A DNA stretch of 6,457 bases from Chloroflexota bacterium (GTDB taxonomy: Bacteria > Chloroflexota > Ktedonobacteria > Ktedonobacterales > Ktedonobacteraceae). The notes below the pieces were generated by a model, which was not told the DNA's origin, did no database searches, and saw only the letters and a list, made by a program, of their open reading frames with translations. Where the stretch lies: assembly GCA_021828635.1 (NCBI GenBank), contig JAJZEJ010000200.1, forward strand, positions 5,359 to 11,815, read 5' to 3'. Each line of letters opens with the position of its first letter. The stretch's first letter is position 1. Of the stretch, positions 1 to 3,452 are shown one piece after another. A program made the position numbers and the translations under genes.

Positions 1-347
1 ATATGATCTTGCCCAACCGGCCAGAGTATGGCATCACCAGCACTAACTGCCCGCGTCTCTCCATCTGGCCCACCAATACGCACGAAACCGCTCCCTGCCG
101 TGACAAGAAATAGGATCGGTACGGCTGCGCTATGTTCTTCCATCGCGCAGTGTGACTCTAGATACATCGCCACTACCGTCATTGGTCGGTCCAACAAAAT
201 CGGCAAACCATTGAAACGCTGTGCTGCCGCTTCCTCGCGTTCAGGCAGCACATCTCGGCGATCAAACTGAATAGGCACAGCATACAAATCGGTATGGTTG
301 CCAGGAACTTTTGTCTTGAGGTCAGCACTAAAACGGCGAATGATCAT
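1..347 (-). CDS. Cupin-domain protein, 3' end cut by window edge
   Basis: The minus strand is open from an ATG at 347-345 to the left edge, giving 115 residues of an incomplete protein. Residues about 58-115 form a cupin (small beta-barrel) domain: H72, then a hydrophobic strand (ILFLV, 79-83), a G-x-G turn, and the second cupin motif AGD-x-ILWP-x-G-x-x-H (103-115), which ends exactly at the edge. The first cupin motif is degenerate: only H72 is in place, and the usual glutamate is replaced by the AVP stretch, so metal binding may be weak or absent. The N-terminal 55 residues are not recognised. The Shine-Dalgarno AAAGGAG (360-366) sits 12 nt upstream, rather far, but no better in-frame start exists. 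A promoter lies at 391-419, so the gene is probably transcribed separately from clpP. The substrate is unknown; a small-molecule-binding or regulatory role is as likely as an enzymatic one. Confidence 0.8.
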   Translation of the reverse strand, partial: MIIRRFSADLKTKVPGNHTDLYAVPIQFDRRDVLPEREEAAAQRFNGLPILLDRPMTVVAMYLESHCAMEEHSAAVPILFLVTAGSGFVRIGGPDGETRAVSAGDAILWPVGQDH

Positions 348-390
348 AGGCGTTTTGCGCTCCTTTCACAACATAACAGTGAGCGCAATC

Positions 391-419
391 ATTATAAATG
401 GCAATAGCATGAGCGTCAA
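391..419 (-). promoter_or_regulatory. Sigma-A-type promoter of the cupin gene
   Basis: Read on the minus strand this is TTGACG (414-419), a 17-nt spacer, and a perfect TATAAT (391-396). Transcription would start near 384, giving a leader of about 37 nt before the cupin ATG at 347. It begins just after the clpP-side hairpin at 428-474, as expected for a terminator followed by a new promoter. Confidence 0.75.
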
Positions 420-427
420 ATGTATAA

Positions 428-474
428 AATGCAAGCAGCATGGCATCCCTCGTGGGTGCCATGCTGCTTGCATT
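428..474 (-). terminator. Probable clpP terminator hairpin
   Basis: Arms 428-445 and 457-474 are perfectly complementary over 18 bp. The loop (446-456) contains a further CCC/GGG pairing. Read leftward, in the direction of clpP, the stem ends in TTTTA, a short U-tract. It lies 65 nt past the clpP stop and just before the cupin promoter. The stem is unusually long and the U-tract weak, so it could instead be, or also be, a repetitive palindromic element; its centre is one of two 24-bp repeat copies. Confidence 0.6.
441..464. repeat. 24-bp palindromic direct repeat, copy 1
   Basis: An exact 24-bp match to 498-521. The unit is itself an inverted repeat: outer arms TGGCA/TGCCA and inner CCC/GGG around TCGT. 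In this copy the flanking bases extend the pairing to 18 bp. Confidence 0.85.
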
Positions 475-497
475 GTGAGTAGCGCACTTACATGTAG

Positions 498-521
498 TGG
501 CATCCCTCGTGGGTGCCATGC
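498..521. repeat. 24-bp palindromic direct repeat, copy 2
   Basis: The second exact copy of the unit at 441-464, starting 57 bp after it, and also inside the clpP-cupin spacer. Here the outer flanks do not pair beyond the TGGCA/TGCCA arms, so the hairpin is shorter. It lies 18 bp from the clpP stop codon. Confidence 0.85.
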
Positions 522-538
522 CAACCCAATCACAGTAT

Positions 539-1132
539 TTATTTGTCTATCAGCGTCAGTACCTCGTCCACGATGCCGTATTCTTTGGCCTCGGCGGCGC
601 TCATGTAGAAGTCGCGGTCGGTGTCATGCTTGATACGCTCCAGTGGCTGACCGGTATGGTAGTGGATAATGCCATTCAACATATCACGCAGGTGCAGGAT
701 TTCGCGTGCGTGAATATCAATATCGGTAGCCTGCCCACTGAGGCCGCCCTGTAACGGCTGGTGCATATGGATACGTGCATGTGGCATAGCATAGCGTTTG
801 CCTCTATCGCCAGCCATTAACAGAATGGTGCCAAAGCTGGCCGCGTAGCCAACGCAGGTTGTGGCAATGGGACAGGGCAACGAACGCATCGTATCGTAGA
901 TGCCCATGCCAGCCGCGACTACACCACCAGGAGAACTGATATACAGGTTGATCTCGCGCTTGCTATCCTCAGATGCCAGGAAGAGCAATTGCGCAATCAC
1001 CAGATTCGCCATCGTATCTTCAACTTGCCCATTAACAATCACGATACGGTCTTTGAGCAGACGCGAGAAGAGATCATACGCACGCTCGCCGCGCCCCGTC
1101 GATTCAACCACTGTTGGTACATAGAGACTCAT
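539..1132 (-). CDS. clpP: ATP-dependent Clp protease proteolytic subunit ClpP
   Basis: A 197-residue serine peptidase of family S14. ClpP forms a barrel of two heptameric rings in the cytoplasm and degrades proteins fed to it by Clp ATPases (ClpX, ClpC or ClpA). The length is typical and there is no long propeptide. The catalytic triad is intact: S99 in GYAASFG, H124 in IHMHQP, and D174 in DTDRDFYMS. The oxyanion and strand segment SSPGG (66-70) and the G-Q-A-T-D-I handle motif (133-138) are also present. Compared with E. coli ClpP, one residue is inserted after HQPL (Q128), in the handle region. GYAAS replaces the usual GQAAS. The AGGGGG ribosome binding site lies 5 nt before the ATG and overlaps the stop codon of the upstream DUF4177-like gene, so translation may be coupled. 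Many bacteria of this kind have more than one clpP; which paralogue this is cannot be told here. Confidence 0.97.
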   Translation of the reverse strand: MSLYVPTVVESTGRGERAYDLFSRLLKDRIVIVNGQVEDTMANLVIAQLLFLASEDSKREINLYISSPGGVVAAGMGIYDTMRSLPCPIATTCVGYAASFGTILLMAGDRGKRYAMPHARIHMHQPLQGGLSGQATDIDIHAREILHLRDMLNGIIHYHTGQPLERIKHDTDRDFYMSAAEAKEYGIVDEVLTLIDK

Positions 1133-1141
1133 TGTATCCCC

Positions 1142-1423
1142 CTAATCATCTATGCGCGGACGCGCAAAGTAATAGTACACATGTGAACCATGCCCACTGA
1201 CACGCTCATCCAGCATGCCCGCCAGCATCCAACCTTGCTGACCCAACTCATTCAACTGCACGACATCCGGCAACGCTACCTCGCTGGCGTCAACAGTCAG
1301 TACATGATATTCCCAGGGCGCGGGACCAGCAGGCACCTTCTCATAGACCATCGGCACATAGCCTCTCATCCGCCCCTCCGCTTGTTCGTTTCTAAAGGGT
1401 TGCCATGATACATGTATCGCCAT
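1142..1423 (-). CDS. DUF4177-like small protein, first gene of clpP operon
   Basis: A 93-residue protein with no signal peptide or membrane segment. Residues 37-90 resemble the DUF4177 family: a WEY-x-V strand, then LNELG-x-x-GW (58-65), then a closing strand VYYYFARP (82-89). This is a small alpha/beta fold of unknown function. The first 35 residues are not recognised. A good Shine-Dalgarno, AGAAGGAG (1432-1439), stands 8 nt before the ATG. The stop TAG (1144-1142) is 9 nt from the clpP start and overlaps its ribosome binding site, so the two genes are almost certainly co-transcribed. Whether the product has anything to do with ClpP (adaptor, substrate or neither) is open. The family assignment rests on the short motif pattern only. 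Confidence 0.75.
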   Translation of the reverse strand: MAIHVSWQPFRNEQAEGRMRGYVPMVYEKVPAGPAPWEYHVLTVDASEVALPDVVQLNELGQQGWMLAGMLDERVSGHGSHVYYYFARPRIDD

Positions 1424-1469
1424 AAGTGTTGCTCCTTCTTTTCTTTATCCAACACAACGTTTCGTTATC

Positions 1470-1498
1470 TTGACTATATCATGCTGCAAGCTTATAAT
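1470..1498 (+). promoter_or_regulatory. Sigma-A-type promoter of the XRE/ClgR-like gene
   Basis: TTGACT (1470-1475), a 17-nt spacer, and a perfect TATAAT (1493-1498). The start of transcription would fall near 1505, giving a leader of about 70 nt that contains both palindromic operators. Confidence 0.8.
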
Positions 1499-1501
1499 CA
1501 T
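1473..1501 (-). promoter_or_regulatory. Candidate leftward promoter of the clpP operon
   Basis: Read leftward, 1481-1473 is TG-A-TATAGT, an extended -10 box with one mismatch. Seventeen nt upstream stands ATGATT (1496-1501), a poor -35 (three of six). The start would be near 1466, about 43 nt before the DUF4177-like ATG. Its -10 overlaps the rightward -35 on the opposite strand. A weak -35 with palindromes centred near -53 and -81 is the layout of an activator-dependent promoter. This is an inference from sequence alone. Confidence 0.45.
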
Positions 1502-1510
1502 AGATAGAAA

Positions 1511-1527
1511 CTATGCTGATAGCATAG
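1511..1527. promoter_or_regulatory. Palindromic operator 1, CTATGCT-N3-AGCATAG
   Basis: A perfect 17-bp palindrome with 7-bp arms and a GAT centre. It lies just downstream of the predicted rightward start and upstream of the predicted leftward promoter. The arm length and 3-bp centre suit an XRE-family dimer. The core TGCT-N3-AGCA resembles the ClgR box as I recall it from Corynebacterium (CGCYNANRGCG). Confidence 0.7.
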
Positions 1528-1538
1528 CCTATAAAAAG

Positions 1539-1555
1539 ATATGCTTTCAGCATAG
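1539..1555. promoter_or_regulatory. Palindromic operator 2, ATATGCT-N3-AGCATAG
   Basis: The same palindrome as at 1511-1527 with one outermost mismatch (A for C at 1539) and a TTC centre. Its centre is 28 bp from that of operator 1. It ends 5 bp before the XRE ribosome binding site (1561-1568), so a bound dimer would block transcription or translation of the regulator gene. Confidence 0.7.
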
Positions 1556-1575
1556 ATCAGAGAAGGAGCGAATAG

Positions 1576-1983
1576 ATGGCGGATTTGCAAGAGGTCATCG
1601 GGCGCGTGATACGGCGCGAGCGACAGGATCGCAACATGACGATTAAAGAGTTGGGCGACAAGGCCGGGCTTTCAGAGATTTACGTGGGCGAGATTGAACG
1701 AGGGCAAAAATATCCATCGGCGAAGGTTCTGGAGAGTCTGGCACAATCGCTGGAGCTTGATCTTGCCGAGTTCTTTGAATTGGTCGCGGACGAGATTCGT
1801 GGTGAGCGCGAACCACAAATGGCGACGAATGCAATTGGCTTTGTGCTACCATCCGGTCCCAATCAGCCTCATCGCCTCGTCGTCAAACGCATCGTCAACA
1901 TGCTCGGCGAAGGGGATGTGGAGAGCATAGCGAACTTTAGCGCCTTTCTGCTCTCCAGACATCAAGACATAGAACCACATTAG
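1576..1983 (+). CDS. XRE-family regulator, ClgR-like, divergent from clpP operon
   Basis: A 135-residue cytoplasmic DNA-binding protein. A helix-turn-helix domain spans about residues 5-68, with a recognition-helix region from SEIYVGEIERG (33-43) to KYPS (45-48). The opening LQEVIGRVIRRER followed by MTIKELGDKAGLS and GEIERGQKYPS aligns without gaps to actinobacterial ClgR as I remember it, the activator of clpP and clpC genes. That likeness, together with its position back-to-back with a clpP operon, supports a clp-control role. The C-terminal 50 residues are not recognised; they could carry a signal, oligomerise, or act as a degradation tag. The ribosome binding site AGAAGGAG is 7 nt before the ATG. 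Two palindromes in its leader suggest autoregulation. It ends 11 bp from the convergent membrane-protein gene, with no visible terminator. The alternative is a generic XRE regulator of unrelated function. Confidence 0.9.
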   Translation: MADLQEVIGRVIRRERQDRNMTIKELGDKAGLSEIYVGEIERGQKYPSAKVLESLAQSLELDLAEFFELVADEIRGEREPQMATNAIGFVLPSGPNQPHRLVVKRIVNMLGEGDVESIANFSAFLLSRHQDIEPH

Positions 1984-1994
1984 ATCAATGAGGC

Positions 1995-2285
1995 TTAGCG
2001 ACGACGCCAGCTACGATAGTAGCGCGGGTAGACTAGCGCACTCCAGAGGGCAACAAGAATAGCCGCCGCGATGATCGAGCTGATGAGCGGAACTCCTTCG
2101 ACACGCGGCTCACCGGCAATGGCGAAGTGGAAGACGCCGACGACAAGGAAGATGGCGACAAAGCCCGCGATGATAGCACCAATCAAACCACCAGGCGCAC
2201 GCCGACGGGCGATTAGTTCGCCAATAATGCCAATAAGAGCCGCAATAATCAGCCAGATGATGAGTGTAGTGAAAGTGATAACCAT
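1995..2285 (-). CDS. GlsB/YeaQ/YmgE-family small membrane protein
   Basis: A 96-residue protein predicted to sit in the cytoplasmic membrane with three hydrophobic helices (about 3-23, 32-54 and 67-86), a basic loop ELIARRRAPGG (23-33) and a basic C-terminus (RSWRRR). Helix, basic loop, P-G-G, glycine-rich helix is the layout of the GlsB/YeaQ/YmgE family (often called transglycosylase-associated proteins), which are stress-associated and of unclear biochemical role. The start is placed at 2285: AAAGGAG (2294-2300) lies 8 nt before this ATG. An upstream in-frame ATG at 2321 would add 12 residues with no comparable site and would place this SD inside the coding region. The 77 bp to the ACT gene show no convincing promoter. 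The gene converges with the XRE regulator. Confidence 0.8.
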   Translation of the reverse strand: MVITFTTLIIWLIIAALIGIIGELIARRRAPGGLIGAIIAGFVAIFLVVGVFHFAIAGEPRVEGVPLISSIIAAAILVALWSALVYPRYYRSWRRR

Positions 2286-2362
2286 AATAGCTGCTCCTTT
2301 CTGAACTTCTCTGTACATCACAATAACTTTGCCTATAACACGGATCAGCTACATATTATGGT

Positions 2363-2740
2363 TCACTTTACAAAAATATTTCCCGCCTGCTCTAATACAG
2401 TCTGCGTAATGGTTGTATCTCGTTCACGCACCAGCAAATAGTCGGTATCAAAAGTGGAGATAGCGAAAATGGAGATACCACTAGCAGCCAGAGGATTGGC
2501 TAGTGACGCGAGGATACCAGCCAACGAGAAATCTAGCGGTCCCTGCACCTTGATAGCACGCCAGGGCTGCTCACGATACACCTCAGCAGGCACACTGGCA
2601 ATCGGGCAAACGATAGAAAGCTCCTCGGCAGTAGAGGTAATGCTCAGGAAGGTATAGTGCTGCAAAGCCCAGGAAGGGATTGCCTCGCCAGATTGCAGGC
2701 GGCAAACAGCCAACCGCTCAGGTAGCCATGTGAGTTTCAT
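2363..2740 (-). CDS. ACT-domain protein (COG3603/ACT_7-like)
   Basis: A 125-residue cytoplasmic protein. The N-terminal half contains YTFLSITSTAEELSIVCP (29-46). The C-terminal half has WRAIKVQGPLDFSLAGILASL (60-80) and SGISIFAISTFDTDYLLV (87-104), the signature of small ACT-domain proteins that usually bind amino acids as allosteric ligands. No enzyme domain is attached, so the partner is unknown. The start at 2740 is preferred: AAAGGA (2748-2753) is 7 nt upstream. The longer reading from 2824 adds 28 residues that run through this ribosome binding site and the opposing promoter. The gene is divergent from the DinB/ClbS-like gene; no clear promoter of its own was recognised. Confidence 0.82.
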   Translation of the reverse strand: MKLTWLPERLAVCRLQSGEAIPSWALQHYTFLSITSTAEELSIVCPIASVPAEVYREQPWRAIKVQGPLDFSLAGILASLANPLAASGISIFAISTFDTDYLLVRERDTTITQTVLEQAGNIFVK

Positions 2741-2774
2741 GCAGTATTCCTTTCCCAATATGATGCGTTCGCAC

Positions 2775-2803
2775 TTGACATTATTCTCGCACATTTGTAC
2801 TAT
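2775..2803 (+). promoter_or_regulatory. Promoter of the DinB/ClbS-like gene
   Basis: A perfect TTGACA (2775-2780), a 17-nt spacer and TACTAT (2798-2803, four of six). An alternative -10, TATTAT (2801-2806), would need a 20-nt spacer. The leader to the ATG is about 87 nt. Confidence 0.6.
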
Positions 2804-2827
2804 TATTTCCATAACCTCTGGCATGTA

Positions 2828-2868
2828 ACCGACACACGTATATGAGCGTGCTATACACGATGGTCGGT
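2828..2868. promoter_or_regulatory. Inverted repeat in leader, possible operator or RNA hairpin
   Basis: ACCGAC (2828-2833) pairs with GTCGGT (2863-2868), and inside it GTATA (2838-2842) pairs with TATAC (2852-2856) around nearly the same centre. It lies between the predicted transcription start and the ribosome binding site of the gene at 2897. It may be an operator for a dimeric repressor or a leader hairpin; the arms are short and chance is possible. Confidence 0.35.
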
Positions 2869-2896
2869 ATATTATCTCAAGGAAGGACCAGCATTT

Positions 2897-3391
2897 ATGA
2901 CGACAAAACTACCAAAGCAGGAAAATCTAATTGAAGCTTTACAAAGTGACCTCGAACGCTTTAGAACCCTTATCACACAGCTGGACGATGAAGAGCAACA
3001 GGTACCTTTCACACCAGAAGACTGGTCTGTGAAAGATTTCCTTGCACATATGACACACTGGAAAGCTGCTACTCATGCACTACTCGTGGCCTATCTGCAC
3101 GACCAGCCATTGCCCCCTGTGACACCAAGCGGTGACGAAGCCAATGAAATAGATCGCCAGGCTAACGCCGCGATGACACTCCCACAGGTACGCAACTATT
3201 GGGAAGAGGTACACGAACACTTGCAGCATCTGGTCATTGATGATCTTGACGATAAAAACCTGACGGAAGCAGTACATGTGCCGTGGGATGGCAAAGACAC
3301 CGAACCAATAGGTTTGCTGATCGCCTCCATGTGCAATCATGATGCCGAACACTTTGAACTGATCGAGCAATATTTCGAGGTGATGGAGTAA
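2897..3391 (+). CDS. DinB/ClbS (DfsB)-like four-helix-bundle protein
   Basis: A 164-residue cytoplasmic protein of the DinB-like superfamily, close in pattern to the ClbS/DfsB (DUF1706) group. The hallmark is EDWSVKDFLAHMTHWKAA (41-58), the second helix with histidines H51 and H54. The late helix CNHDAEHFELI (146-156) gives an H-x3-H pair (H148, H152). H51 or H54 with H148 and H152 would form the usual metal site. Members are thiol-dependent transferases, colibactin-resistance hydrolases, or proteins of unknown role; nothing here fixes the substrate. The start is supported by AAGGAAGGA (2879-2887), 9 nt upstream. The gene stands alone on this strand, with its own TTGACA promoter and a hairpin right after the stop. 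Confidence 0.85.
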   Translation: MTTKLPKQENLIEALQSDLERFRTLITQLDDEEQQVPFTPEDWSVKDFLAHMTHWKAATHALLVAYLHDQPLPPVTPSGDEANEIDRQANAAMTLPQVRNYWEEVHEHLQHLVIDDLDDKNLTEAVHVPWDGKDTEPIGLLIASMCNHDAEHFELIEQYFEVME

Positions 3392-3393
3392 GC

Positions 3394-3445
3394 TGATGTG
3401 ATAACGCCTATAAATATTTTCATGTTTATAGGCGTTATCACATCA
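3394..3445. terminator. 21-bp perfect hairpin between convergent genes
   Basis: Arms 3394-3414 and 3425-3445 are perfectly complementary over 21 bp around a 10-nt loop. It begins 2 nt after the stop codon of the DinB/ClbS-like gene and ends 7 nt from the pnkp stop, so it can serve both convergent transcripts. Neither strand has a U-tract after the stem, so it is not a textbook intrinsic terminator; it may act as an RNA-stabilising 3' hairpin or block opposing transcription. Confidence 0.6.
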
Positions 3446-3452
3446 AAAGAGA

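Noticed and set aside
328..519. Minus-strand 63-aa reading frame containing MAPTRDA twice
   Set aside because: The repeated peptide comes from the two 24-bp palindromic repeats. The frame also overlaps the cupin promoter, ribosome binding site and start in another frame, so it is not a credible gene.
441..521. Two repeats with a 33-bp gap as a minimal CRISPR array
   Set aside because: There are only two copies with a single gap between them, each unit is a full palindrome, and no cas gene is near. Terminator or REP-like DNA fits better.
28..633. Plus-strand reading frames over the left edge (28-270, 298-633)
   Set aside because: They are shadows of the minus-strand cupin and clpP genes and of the repeat region; they have no convincing ribosome binding site or recognisable domain.
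1922..1930. AGCATAG half-site inside the XRE coding region (and similar ones in clpP and pnkp)
   Set aside because: Only single half-sites are present without a matching arm at the right spacing; a 7-mer occurs by chance in a window of this size.
2741..2824. N-terminal extension of the ACT protein to 2824
   Set aside because: The extension would run through the good ribosome binding site at 2748-2753 and the opposing TTGACA promoter, and has no SD of its own that stands out.
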